33,436 bases of DNA from a virus, in IMG/VR virus record IMGVR_UViG_3300034102_000682, positions 1 to 33,436 of that record. One strand, written 5' to 3'. Position numbers and translations under genes: made by a program. The notes under the pieces were generated by a model. The model made no database searches. It saw only the letters and a list, made by a program, of their open reading frames with translations, and was not told the DNA's origin. This document shows, one piece after another, positions 15,498 to 22,742 of this stretch (positions are counted from its first letter, which is position 1; every line of letters starts with the position of its first letter).

Positions 15498-15621
15498 AAA
15501 TTTTGTAACAGGCATGTATTTTTACGCGATCGGAATGAGCTTTGCGTATGCAGGCGACATTGGCCAAACCTACGATTGGTGCGATCCAACATATTGCTGT
15601 AATCCAACAAAGATATCTTAA
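15463..15621 (+). CDS. Tiny exported Cys-rich peptide
   Basis: 52 residues from ATG 15463, with GAGGA exactly 8 bases upstream, to TAA 15619-15621, which shares its last base with the next ATG. The N-terminal part is basic then hydrophobic ([20 protein letters not shown]), a typical signal peptide with an AYA cleavage site near residue 30; the mature peptide of about 22 residues (GDIGQTYDWCDPTYCCNPTK...) has three Cys. Export to the periplasm is likely if it is made. I recognise no family. Confidence 0.6.
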   Translation: MTLQKIPTALFKNFVTGMYFYAIGMSFAYAGDIGQTYDWCDPTYCCNPTKIS

Positions 15622-16463
15622 TGCGAGCTCACGAGTTTATCACTGAAAAGAAGAAGCGCAAGAAGAAAACACGTTGGGCTGCTTACGGCCCAGGTCCATA
15701 CGGCGGCTATGGATATGCCACAGGCTATAGCGGAGACGGTGGGGGCGGTGATGGCGGCGTTGGAGAGGCAGACGCTAGCGATATAGAGTTAAAACAAAGA
15801 TACGGCGAGTTTGATCCCGAGGACAAACCCATGTTGCCAACTACAAAAGTTGGAGGTGCTCCTGCTCCTACGCTATGGACAGCATATGATGCTATCAAAA
15901 ATATCTTAGGTAAACATCGAATAACCGACGACGAAGATAGTGTTGAACCCGGTATGTATTACGTGTACCAAAGCAACGAATCGCCGATGTTTAGAGACAC
16001 CGAAGAATCAGGAACTGGCGGCAGTATTAATATTCCCAACTTAGACAGCAAAGCTGCTAAAGATGTTGCTGTGGCTGTCCACGAAGCATATCATGCATAT
16101 GTGCATGATAAGACCAAAGGCAGCGGGCGTGTACATGCTAATGAAAAGATTATCAACAACTTAGCAGAAAAATGGTTGAGAAATCATTTGTCTGGATCCG
16201 CACTTCACGTAGCCTTAGAAACCATCATCGGTAGTCGTATTAGCTACGGCAGAGATCATATGCCCAAAAGCAGTGTAGCGAAAGAAAACTTTGCAGATGG
16301 TAAGAAACCTGGACGCAAAGGACTAGCTAAACGTTCAGGAGTTAATACCAAGGCCAGTGTTAGTGATCTACGTAAAACTGCTAAAAATTCATCGGGCGAG
16401 AAACAGCGGATGGCACACTGGCTAGCTAACATGAAAGCAGGCCGTGCTAAGAAGAATAAATAA
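15621..16463 (+). CDS. Zincin-like metalloprotease-fold protein with capsid-targeting-like N-terminus
   Basis: 280 residues. N-terminus MRAHEFITE closely resembles the T4 peptide MKTYQEFIAE and is followed by a basic run and a Gly/Tyr-rich linker (residues 10-48). The core has AVHEAYHAYVHD, an HExxH zinc motif at 154-158, followed by ANEKIINNLAEKW with Glu residues (E175, E183) suited as third ligand. The C-terminal 54 residues (GRKGLAKRSGVN, SGEKQRMAHWLANMK) form a basic module I recall from other marine phage proteins. Peptidase activity is inferred from the motif only. Confidence 0.7.
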   Translation: MRAHEFITEKKKRKKKTRWAAYGPGPYGGYGYATGYSGDGGGGDGGVGEADASDIELKQRYGEFDPEDKPMLPTTKVGGAPAPTLWTAYDAIKNILGKHRITDDEDSVEPGMYYVYQSNESPMFRDTEESGTGGSINIPNLDSKAAKDVAVAVHEAYHAYVHDKTKGSGRVHANEKIINNLAEKWLRNHLSGSALHVALETIIGSRISYGRDHMPKSSVAKENFADGKKPGRKGLAKRSGVNTKASVSDLRKTAKNSSGEKQRMAHWLANMKAGRAKKNK

Positions 16464-16467
16464 TAGT

Positions 16468-16653
16468 ATGAAAATAAGTGAAATTTTAGAATCAGCAACA
16501 GCAGGCGCTACAAGTGCTGGCAATGTATCTGTGGGCGCAGTATATCAAAACACGCCCGGAAAAACTCTAAAAAACAAGAACGGTACAGCAAAAAATGCGC
16601 TCGATCTAAAGGGTGTTAACTTGTTAACTGGCGGAAGTATCAAACGAAGATAA
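16468..16653 (+). CDS. Small putative internal protein
   Basis: 61 residues from ATG 16468, just after the stop of the protease-like gene. N-terminus MKISEILESATAGAT resembles the short amphipathic leader of its neighbours. The remainder is Gly/Ala/Asn/Lys-rich, low in hydrophobics and ends in a basic SIKRR tail, so it is probably disordered, as small packaged internal proteins can be. No function recognised. An upstream in-frame extension would run into the previous gene and is not used. Confidence 0.6.
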   Translation: MKISEILESATAGATSAGNVSVGAVYQNTPGKTLKNKNGTAKNALDLKGVNLLTGGSIKRR

Positions 16654-16656
16654 ATA
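16649..16656 (+). promoter_or_regulatory. Candidate T4-type late promoter (GATAAATA)
   Basis: GATAAATA overlaps the stop codon of the small gene at 16468 and lies 56 bases before ATG 16712. It fits late transcription of the long repeat-containing protein downstream. Confidence 0.5.
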
Positions 16657-16670
16657 ATATACGGGTTTAG

Positions 16671-16686
16671 TCAACACGACTGTTGA
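16671..16686 (+). promoter_or_regulatory. Hairpin in the leader of the 16712 gene
   Basis: TCAACA/TGTTGA form a perfect 6-bp stem around loop CGAC (16671-16676 with 16681-16686), just downstream of the candidate late promoter. No T-run follows. It may stabilise the 5' end of the mRNA. Confidence 0.45.
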
Positions 16687-16711
16687 TAGAAACACACTAA
16701 GGAAGATAATA

Positions 16712-18199
16712 ATGGATTTTAAAACACTCATCAGCAAACTAGACAGCATGGAAGCACCCCCAAAGACTCCCGCTGCACCAGTATTAGATAAAGCTGTACA
16801 GCTTAACGAAGATGCACAATTACGTGTTCTAAGTGGTCGTACTAGCTACGTTGCAGAAGCTAAGAAAAAGGCTGAAGAAGACGTTAAAGAAGAAATGAAA
16901 GTAGGTGATAAGAAAGCATCATCTACAGGTGGAACTATCGAAAAGACCAAGACTGGTATCAAGCATACAGCTGGTAAGAACTATGGCGGCGACAAAGCAC
17001 CGAAGGACGACGAAGATGACGCACCTAAGGCTAAGAAAGCTAAAAAAGAATCTATAGATACAGAAGCTTTTGGCGGCAAGTTTGCTAAGATGGTTGAAGC
17101 TAAGAAAGCAGAAGCTGACAAAAAGAAAAAGAAAATGGAAGAAGGCTCTAAGCCAGACTTCTTAGACATGGACAAAGACGGCGACAAGAAAGAGCCAATG
17201 AAGAAAGCGGTTGCTGATAAGAAGGGCGGTCCAAAGAAAGGTGTAAATCCTTTTGCTAAGAAAGACGATGATGTTAAAGAATCCGACGAGATGAAAGTAG
17301 GAGATAAGAAAAAGTCTTCTACAGGCGGAACTATTGAAAAAACAGCAACAGGTATTAAACATACCGGCGGCAAAAACTACAGTGGCAAGACTGCCGAGAA
17401 AGAAGAAAAATCTAAGAAAGATGAGTCATTTGCTAGCCGTAAAAAAGTTATGGCAGAATCATTTGAACCAAAATTAACATTCAAAGAAATGGTACGTCTA
17501 GTACAAGAAAGCGGAGGTCAACAACAAATTGATCCTACTGATAAAGCATTGTTCAACTGGGCCGAGCGTGTGGCTATCAGCAAGTTAGGCGAAGGTACTA
17601 AAGCCTCTCTATATGCAGGATTAATCTACGAACGCAATGGTGGCGTATTTGAAATGTACGATGTACTGAGCGAAGGTAAAAAAAAAGTCAATGAAGGTAG
17701 AGCCCAATTAACTGAGGGCATGATTGAGAAAGTTAAAAATGTCTTGATGTCTAAAATGGCATCGAAACTTTCGGACGAAGAAAAGTCTAAGATGAAGGCA
17801 ACCGCAGAAAAGGTATTAGGCAAATCAGAAGTTTCATCAGACGATTTTACATTAGCAAATATTAAAGCAGTGGCTAAGGCATTGGGTGCTAAACCAGAAG
17901 CTGCAAGTGAATCCATTGAAGAAGGTCCAATGGATATGATTAAAGATGCAGGAAAGAAAGTTGGTGATTTCTTTGGTCAGAAGAAAGTAGATCCAAAGAG
18001 CGGTATGGGAACTATTGGTAGTGTAGACGCATGGGATAAGAGTGCAACATTAGGTGAAAAACTTGTTAGCCTAACTGGTGCATTAGGTGGAACTGCTGCA
18101 ATGATCGCTGGATTCTTTGGTGGCCCGGCTTGGTTAATTATTCCGGGGTTGTTAGCATTACTGTTCTTGTCGCAAGTTGGAACAACCAAAGGTTACTAA
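16712..18199 (+). CDS. Lys/Glu/Ala-rich protein with duplicated segment and hydrophobic C-terminus
   Basis: 495 residues with AAGGA 8 bases before ATG 16712. N-terminus MDFKTLISKLDSMEA is related to that of the 11653 protein. Residues 61-93 and 193-225 are a near-perfect repeat (29 of 33 identical by eye). Between them lie Lys/Glu-rich low complexity and a calcium-loop-like DMDKDGDKKEP (152-162). A helical part (about 240-430) follows, then a hydrophobic Gly/Ala/Leu-rich end (about 445-490) that could cross a membrane twice. The composition recalls head core/scaffold or ejected internal proteins; T4 gp22 or gp68 homology cannot be claimed. Confidence 0.7.
   Translation: MDFKTLISKLDSMEAPPKTPAAPVLDKAVQLNEDAQLRVLSGRTSYVAEAKKKAEEDVKEEMKVGDKKASSTGGTIEKTKTGIKHTAGKNYGGDKAPKDDEDDAPKAKKAKKESIDTEAFGGKFAKMVEAKKAEADKKKKKMEEGSKPDFLDMDKDGDKKEPMKKAVADKKGGPKKGVNPFAKKDDDVKESDEMKVGDKKKSSTGGTIEKTATGIKHTGGKNYSGKTAEKEEKSKKDESFASRKKVMAESFEPKLTFKEMVRLVQESGGQQQIDPTDKALFNWAERVAISKLGEGTKASLYAGLIYERNGGVFEMYDVLSEGKKKVNEGRAQLTEGMIEKVKNVLMSKMASKLSDEEKSKMKATAEKVLGKSEVSSDDFTLANIKAVAKALGAKPEAASESIEEGPMDMIKDAGKKVGDFFGQKKVDPKSGMGTIGSVDAWDKSATLGEKLVSLTGALGGTAAMIAGFFGGPAWLIIPGLLALLFLSQVGTTKGY
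16892..16990 (+). repeat. Intragenic repeat, copy 1
   Basis: Codes for residues 61-93 of the 16712 protein (starts EMKVGDKK, ends GKNYGG). Copy 2 is at 17288-17386. The protein is more conserved than the DNA, because many third codon positions differ, so the duplication is old or under protein-level selection. Confidence 0.85.
17288..17386 (+). repeat. Intragenic repeat, copy 2
   Basis: Codes for residues 193-225 of the 16712 protein; differs from copy 1 (16892-16990) at four of 33 residues (A/K, K/A, A/G, G/S). Confidence 0.85.
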
Positions 18200-18220
18200 T
18201 CAGTTTACGTTTGGTAAACA

Positions 18221-18251
18221 AAAGCCAGTCATAGGTTGACTGGCTTTTTTT
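18221..18251 (+). terminator. Intrinsic terminator after the late block
   Basis: Perfect 10-bp stem AAAGCCAGTC/GACTGGCTTT (18221-18230 with 18238-18247), loop ATAGGTT and a T-run 18245-18251. The 3' arm and loop contain the -35 box TTGACT of the next promoter. Confidence 0.92.
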
Positions 18252-18264
18252 ATGACTATATAAT
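18236..18264 (+). promoter_or_regulatory. Sigma-70 promoter merged with the terminator
   Basis: TTGACT (18236-18241), a 17-base spacer and TATAAT (18259-18264). RNA would start near 18271, leaving about 14 leader bases with AGGAG before ATG 18285. The -35 box lies inside the terminator hairpin, the same layout as at 6898-6936. Confidence 0.85.
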
Positions 18265-18284
18265 AGTTCTATAGGAGATAATTT

Positions 18285-18548
18285 ATGTCTACAAGAATGT
18301 ATGGTCCGGAAGAAAAAGCAAAACTAGAGCGATTAATCAACGAAGGCTCAAATGTATTACGTGAGTTAGAAGATCTCCAAGAGGGTCTCAAAGAAACTGT
18401 TAAAGCTGTCGCAGAAGAACTACAAATTAAACCCAGCATCATCAACAAAGCAATTAAGATCGCACACAAAGATAACTGGAAAGACCACGAACAAGAATGG
18501 AATGACATTGAAATGATTCTCGGTGTCACTAAAAGACTTCCTGAATGA
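18285..18548 (+). CDS. dsbA: DsbA-like double-stranded DNA-binding protein
   Basis: 87 residues. The segment ELEDLQEGLKETVKAVAEE followed by LQIKPSIINKAIKIAHKDNW resembles the helical core of T4 DsbA and its cyanophage relatives, a small late protein that binds dsDNA and modulates late transcription. It is all-helical and charged, with no cysteines; it is unrelated to the bacterial disulfide oxidoreductase of the same name. A strong sigma-70 promoter and AGGAG precede it, and its stop overlaps the next start. Confidence 0.65.
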   Translation: MSTRMYGPEEKAKLERLINEGSNVLRELEDLQEGLKETVKAVAEELQIKPSIINKAIKIAHKDNWKDHEQEWNDIEMILGVTKRLPE

Positions 18549-18829
18549 TTGAACTGTTAAAACCCACTTTTGACTGGATACGAGATGACTGGCGATCAAA
18601 TAAGTTTAGATTCTGCGTTGAGGTCCTGGCTTGGGCAATCTCGATTGGTTGCGCAATTACTATGGCAGCAACTGTTCCAAATCCGCCTCTATTGGTACTC
18701 TATCCTATTTGGATTACTGGTTGTGCCATGTATGCTTGGGCTAGTTATACTCGGAAATCGTTTGGCATGTTGGCTAACTATATCTTGTTAACAACTATAG
18801 ATACTGTTGGCCTTATCAGGATGCTATAA
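18545..18829 (+). CDS. Small multi-pass membrane protein
   Basis: 94 residues, overlapping the upstream stop by 4 bases. Three hydrophobic segments are visible (about residues 23-43, 47-66 and 74-93), with the polar N-terminus LKPTFDWIRDDWRSNKFRF in front. It is probably an inner-membrane protein. No function recognised; small three-helix membrane proteins of this kind occur next to replication genes in marine T4-like phages. Confidence 0.75.
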   Translation: MIELLKPTFDWIRDDWRSNKFRFCVEVLAWAISIGCAITMAATVPNPPLLVLYPIWITGCAMYAWASYTRKSFGMLANYILLTTIDTVGLIRML

Positions 18830-18832
18830 ATA
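18825..18832 (+). promoter_or_regulatory. Candidate T4-type late promoter (exact TATAAATA)
   Basis: TATAAATA is an exact match to the T4 late -10 consensus. It overlaps the stop of the membrane-protein gene and lies 75 bases upstream of the DNA polymerase start. A late promoter in front of a polymerase gene would be unusual, so it may also be a chance match. Confidence 0.45.
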
Positions 18833-18876
18833 TATCGTAGAAGGTAGGCGTGGCCATAAACCGCACAATTGGTATT

Positions 18877-18894
18877 TGCAAGCCGTAAATTGCA
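18877..18894 (+). promoter_or_regulatory. Hairpin next to the polymerase ribosome-binding site, possible gp43 operator
   Basis: TGCAA/TTGCA (18877-18881 with 18890-18894) form a 5-bp stem around the 8-base loop GCCGTAAA, and AGGAG (18896-18900) follows directly. T4/RB69 polymerase represses its own translation by binding an mRNA hairpin of 5 bp with an 8-base loop beside its ribosome-binding site. Geometry and place fit; the loop sequence differs from T4 as I recall it. Confidence 0.4.
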
Positions 18895-18906
18895 TAGGAG
18901 AATAAA

Positions 18907-21576
18907 TTGAGTTATGTAGACGCTTTCTATGATAGAGAGCAGGATGTAATCAATGTGGTTGAACGTGATGACAAAGGTCAACGACATTACAAAGAATATC
19001 CTGCTAAACATCTATTTTATTATCAAGACCCCCGCGGCAAGTTTCAATCGATCAAAGGCGAACCTTTAACACGAGTATCAAGTAGAAACGTTAAAGAGCA
19101 TCGCAAAGAGCTGGCTATACACAGCAATAAAAAATTATATGAATCAGACATCAATCCTATCTATCGATGTCTTGAAGATCAATATCTTAATGTAGACGCA
19201 CCCAAACTCAACATAGCATTCTTTGATATTGAAGTAGACTTCGATCCAGAACGTGGCTACGCATCACCAGAAGATGCGTTTATGCCAATTACTGCTATTG
19301 CTGTGTATCTGCAATGGATGGAGACCATGATATGTCTAGCTATTCCGCCTAAGACCTTGTCTATGGAAGAAGCCAAGCGACACGTTGAAGACTTCCCTAA
19401 TACCATGCTGTTTGACAACGAAGCAGACATGTTGGATACATTCTTAAACTTGATCGAAGACGCAGATGTGTTAAGTGGATGGAACTCGGAAGGTTTCGAT
19501 ATTCCCTATACTGTAAATCGTGTTGTGAAAGTCTTAAGCAAAGATGACACACGTAGATTTTGTCTATGGGGACAGTATCCTAAAAAACGTGAGTATGAAA
19601 AGTACGGCAAGACTGCGATAACATATGACCTTATCGGTCGTGTACACTTGGACAGTCTTGAATTGTATCGCAAGTACACCTATGAAGAACGACACACTTA
19701 TCGATTAGATGCCATCGGTGAAATGGAGATTGGTGAGAATAAAACAGTCTACGAGGGCACATTGGATCAGTTGTATAACAATGACTTTAAACGATTCATT
19801 GAGTACAACAGGCAAGACTGTGCGTTGTTGGACAAACTAGATAAAAAACTTAAATTCTTAGACCTCGCTAATAAGATTGCACACGAAAACACAGTGCTGT
19901 TAGCAACCACTATGGGTGCAGTTGCAGTAACTGAGCAGGCGATCATCAACGAAGCTCATCGAAGAGGAATGATTGTTCCTAATAGAAAGAAAGCTGAAGA
20001 GCATACAGAAACACAAGCAGCAGGTGCGTATGTTGCTTATCCAAAGAAAGGTATACATGAGTGGATTGGCTCTCTTGACATTAATAGTCTCTATCCTAGT
20101 GCTATTCGGGCTTTAAATATGGGTCCAGAAACCATCGTTGGTCAATTACGACAGGATGGTACTAAGGATTATATCGCAGCCGAGATGGCCAAAGGCAAAA
20201 GTTTCGCGGCTGCATGGGAAGGTATATTTGGAAGTTTAGAATATACCGCGGTGATGAGCAAAGATGTTGCTCGAGAAATTACCATCGATTGGGAAGGTGG
20301 TGGGTCTGATACATTAAGTGCTGCACAAATATACGATCTCATATTTGAAAGTAATCAACCTTGGGTCATTAGTGCTAATGGCACTATCTTTACCTATGAG
20401 ACTGAAGGAGTTATTTCAGGATTACTAGCTCGTTGGTACAAAGAGCGTAAAGAAATGCAGGCCAAACTGCGAGAATGTATTGCAGCTGGTAATAAAATTG
20501 AAGAAGAATACTGGGACAAGCGTCAGTTAGTTAAGAAGATTTTGCTTAACAGCTTATATGGTGCTATCCTTAACGTGGGCTGTAGATTCTTTGATAACAG
20601 AATCGGACAGAGCACAACTCTTACTGGTAGACAAGTTGCCAAACACATGGCAAGTAAAGTGAATGAAATCGTTACAGGAGAATATGATCACATAGGTAAA
20701 GCTATTATCTATGGCGATACAGACTCTTGCTATTTTTCTGCATACAAAACACTAAAGAAAGACATTGACAATGGAACATTGCCCTGGTCAAAAGAATCTG
20801 TTGTTGAACTTTATGATACTATAGGAGAAGAAGTAAATGGAACATTCGTTAAATTCATGCAAGATGCATTCCACTGCCCAAAGGGGAGAGGAGAGGTCAT
20901 CAAAGCAGGTCGCGAAATTGTTGCAAGCAAAGGACTCTTCATTACCAAGAAGCGATACGCAGTCCTCTACTACGACAAAGAAGGCAAGCGATCAGATGTC
21001 GATGGAAAACCGGGAAAGATTAAAGCGATGGGGCTTGACCTCAAGCGTTCAGATACCCCGGTTGTTATACAGGACTTCTTGAGCGAAGTATTAACTCGTG
21101 TTCTAAATGGTGCTGAAAAAGAAGAAGTATTGGAATATATCACTAATTTCCGTACAGAATTCAAAACAAGACCGGGTTGGGAGAAAGGTTCGCCTAAACG
21201 TGCCAACAACATCACCGAATATGCAGCCAAAGAAAAGAAAGCAGGCAAGACCAACATGCCCGGACACGTTCGTGCAAGTCTTAACTGGAATACTTTGAAG
21301 CGTATGATGGATGACAAATATTCTATGAACATAGTCGATGGCATGAAAGTCATTGTCTGTAAAATCAAAGATAATCCTATGGGGTATACATCAGTGGCAT
21401 ATCCAGTGGATGAACTTAGACTGCCTCAGTGGTTTAAAGATATGCCGTTCAACGACGGCGAAATGGAGACCACTGTGATAGATGAGAAGTTAGGAAACCT
21501 AATTGGTGTTTTGGAATGGGACATCAGTTCAACTAGGTCAGATAATACATTCGGCAAATTGTTTGATTTTGAGTGA
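18907..21576 (+). CDS. 43: Family B replicative DNA polymerase (T4 gp43)
   Basis: 889 residues with a TTG start 6 bases after AGGAG. Exo I FDIEVDFD (D107, E109) marks the 3'-5' proofreading domain. Polymerase motif A is DINSLYPS (from D391), motif B K544-x3-N548-SLYG and motif C GDTDS (D604, D606). The last residues NTFGKLFDFE match the place and style of the clamp-binding tail of T4/RB69 polymerase, so it should bind gp45 (21637). It copies phage DNA with the clamp and clamp loader in this window. A nearly identical tail motif occurs in the DpdA-like protein at 22723. Confidence 0.97.
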   Translation: MSYVDAFYDREQDVINVVERDDKGQRHYKEYPAKHLFYYQDPRGKFQSIKGEPLTRVSSRNVKEHRKELAIHSNKKLYESDINPIYRCLEDQYLNVDAPKLNIAFFDIEVDFDPERGYASPEDAFMPITAIAVYLQWMETMICLAIPPKTLSMEEAKRHVEDFPNTMLFDNEADMLDTFLNLIEDADVLSGWNSEGFDIPYTVNRVVKVLSKDDTRRFCLWGQYPKKREYEKYGKTAITYDLIGRVHLDSLELYRKYTYEERHTYRLDAIGEMEIGENKTVYEGTLDQLYNNDFKRFIEYNRQDCALLDKLDKKLKFLDLANKIAHENTVLLATTMGAVAVTEQAIINEAHRRGMIVPNRKKAEEHTETQAAGAYVAYPKKGIHEWIGSLDINSLYPSAIRALNMGPETIVGQLRQDGTKDYIAAEMAKGKSFAAAWEGIFGSLEYTAVMSKDVAREITIDWEGGGSDTLSAAQIYDLIFESNQPWVISANGTIFTYETEGVISGLLARWYKERKEMQAKLRECIAAGNKIEEEYWDKRQLVKKILLNSLYGAILNVGCRFFDNRIGQSTTLTGRQVAKHMASKVNEIVTGEYDHIGKAIIYGDTDSCYFSAYKTLKKDIDNGTLPWSKESVVELYDTIGEEVNGTFVKFMQDAFHCPKGRGEVIKAGREIVASKGLFITKKRYAVLYYDKEGKRSDVDGKPGKIKAMGLDLKRSDTPVVIQDFLSEVLTRVLNGAEKEEVLEYITNFRTEFKTRPGWEKGSPKRANNITEYAAKEKKAGKTNMPGHVRASLNWNTLKRMMDDKYSMNIVDGMKVIVCKIKDNPMGYTSVAYPVDELRLPQWFKDMPFNDGEMETTVIDEKLGNLIGVLEWDISSTRSDNTFGKLFDFE

Positions 21577-21584
21577 TTTAAGCC

Positions 21585-21613
21585 TTGCTTTTTCACGCAG
21601 ATCTAAATATAAT
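21585..21613 (+). promoter_or_regulatory. Sigma-70 promoter for the sliding-clamp gene
   Basis: TTGCTT (21585-21590), a 17-base spacer and TATAAT (21608-21613), in the 60-bp gap between polymerase and clamp. RNA would start near 21620, just before AGGAG (about 21624-21628). The -35 box is weaker than at the other promoters of this window. The overlapping TCTAAATA (21602-21609) is a poor late-promoter match. Confidence 0.65.
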
Positions 21614-21636
21614 CTTAATATACAGGAGAATTTTCA

Positions 21637-22374
21637 ATGAAAGATATTTTACAAGACATCGTTAGTCATACACAGAACTTAGGTTTTTTGACAACGGTAA
21701 AAATTACAGGCACAGATCAAAAAACCTTAATTAACTCTATGGCTGATGATCGATCGGTTATCATGGAGGCAGAAACAAATGCACCATACGTAGATATGAT
21801 TGGCGTTTTCGGTATGCCACAACTTAACAAGTTGAAATACTTGTTGGATGGTAATGAGTACAAAGACGATGCTAAGATCAGTATTACCACTGCCGAACGC
21901 AATGGAGAAACATTGCCAGTTGGTATCCACTTTGAAAACAAAGACGGCGACTTCAAAAACGACTATCGCTTTATGAACACAGAAATCATCAACGAAAAGA
22001 TGAAGACTGTTAAGTTCCGCGGTGTTAAGTGGGACGTTGAAGTTGAGCCTAGCGTTGCCGCAGTACAACGTTTCAACTTCCAAGCAGGTGCTAACAACGA
22101 ACACCCAACGTTCCTTGCTAAAACAGACGGTGGCAATTTGAAGTTTATCTTTGGTGATGCTAGCACACACGGTGGCGAGTTTATCTTTGCGATGGGTGTT
22201 AGTGGTAAGTTGGATCGTGGTTGGACTTGGCCAGTGTTGCCAATCTTGAGTATTCTTAAGATTGCAGATGTCAACAATACAAAGATGAGTTTGTCAAACG
22301 AAGGTGCTATTCAGATCACCCTTGACAGTGGCCTTGCTACTTACAAATACATTATTCCAGCGCAGGCAGCTTAA
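21637..22374 (+). CDS. 45: DNA polymerase sliding clamp (T4 gp45)
   Basis: 245 residues, slightly longer than T4 gp45. It has the features of the phage clamp: an acidic N-terminal half, no catalytic motifs, and repeated beta-strand/helix units (KTVKFRGVKWDVEVEP, GEFIFAMGVSGKLDRGWTWP, end TYKYIIPAQ). The trimer encircles DNA and holds the polymerase; in T4 it also activates late transcription. It has its own promoter and AGGAG, and lies between two proteins with the same putative clamp-binding motif (polymerase and DpdA-like). The stop overlaps the next start (TAATG). Confidence 0.92.
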   Translation: MKDILQDIVSHTQNLGFLTTVKITGTDQKTLINSMADDRSVIMEAETNAPYVDMIGVFGMPQLNKLKYLLDGNEYKDDAKISITTAERNGETLPVGIHFENKDGDFKNDYRFMNTEIINEKMKTVKFRGVKWDVEVEPSVAAVQRFNFQAGANNEHPTFLAKTDGGNLKFIFGDASTHGGEFIFAMGVSGKLDRGWTWPVLPILSILKIADVNNTKMSLSNEGAIQITLDSGLATYKYIIPAQAA

Positions 22375-22742
22375 TGATCAAAGGTCTACAGGGTACTACA
22401 GGCATTACGGTCAGTGGCGGAAACACCGCCCTACCGTATGTCGGCCCAAACTCCAATAACCCAATGACGGGTATGCTTCGCATTAACGGCACAGAGATGG
22501 AAGTGTTTAACGGTAGCAGTTGGCAAATGCTATCTACTAGCTATGCCACTGTAGGGCTAGATCAAGGTGTATTAGATATCATACAATGGGCACGTATACA
22601 ACGTGATCAAGAAAGCGAGTGGTACAAACTAGCATCTTCAAATGAAGCTGTACGTATTGCTCTAGATCAATTAGAACAGGCAAAAACAAGAGTAGAACTT
22701 ACAGCAATTTTAGCGAGAGACTATGAGCAAACAACCAGTTAA
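22374..22742 (+). CDS. Small protein with a tail-fibre-like N-terminal motif
   Basis: 122 residues. The first half (GTTGITVSGGNTALPYVGPN, then MTGMLRINGTEMEVFNGSSW) looks like segments of phage tail-fibre or other virion proteins, where short beta hairpins read 'lRyNgt..lEvyngssW'. The second half is helical and charged. It starts at the clamp stop and overlaps the DpdA-like gene by 20 bases, so it is cotranslated with replication and modification genes. A structural role is an inference from one motif. Confidence 0.65.
   Translation: MIKGLQGTTGITVSGGNTALPYVGPNSNNPMTGMLRINGTEMEVFNGSSWQMLSTSYATVGLDQGVLDIIQWARIQRDQESEWYKLASSNEAVRIALDQLEQAKTRVELTAILARDYEQTTS

Noticed and set aside
16981-17373. 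130-codon minus-strand frame in the repeat protein gene
   Set aside because: Mirror of Lys/Glu-rich codons giving a Phe/Ser/Leu-rich artefact.
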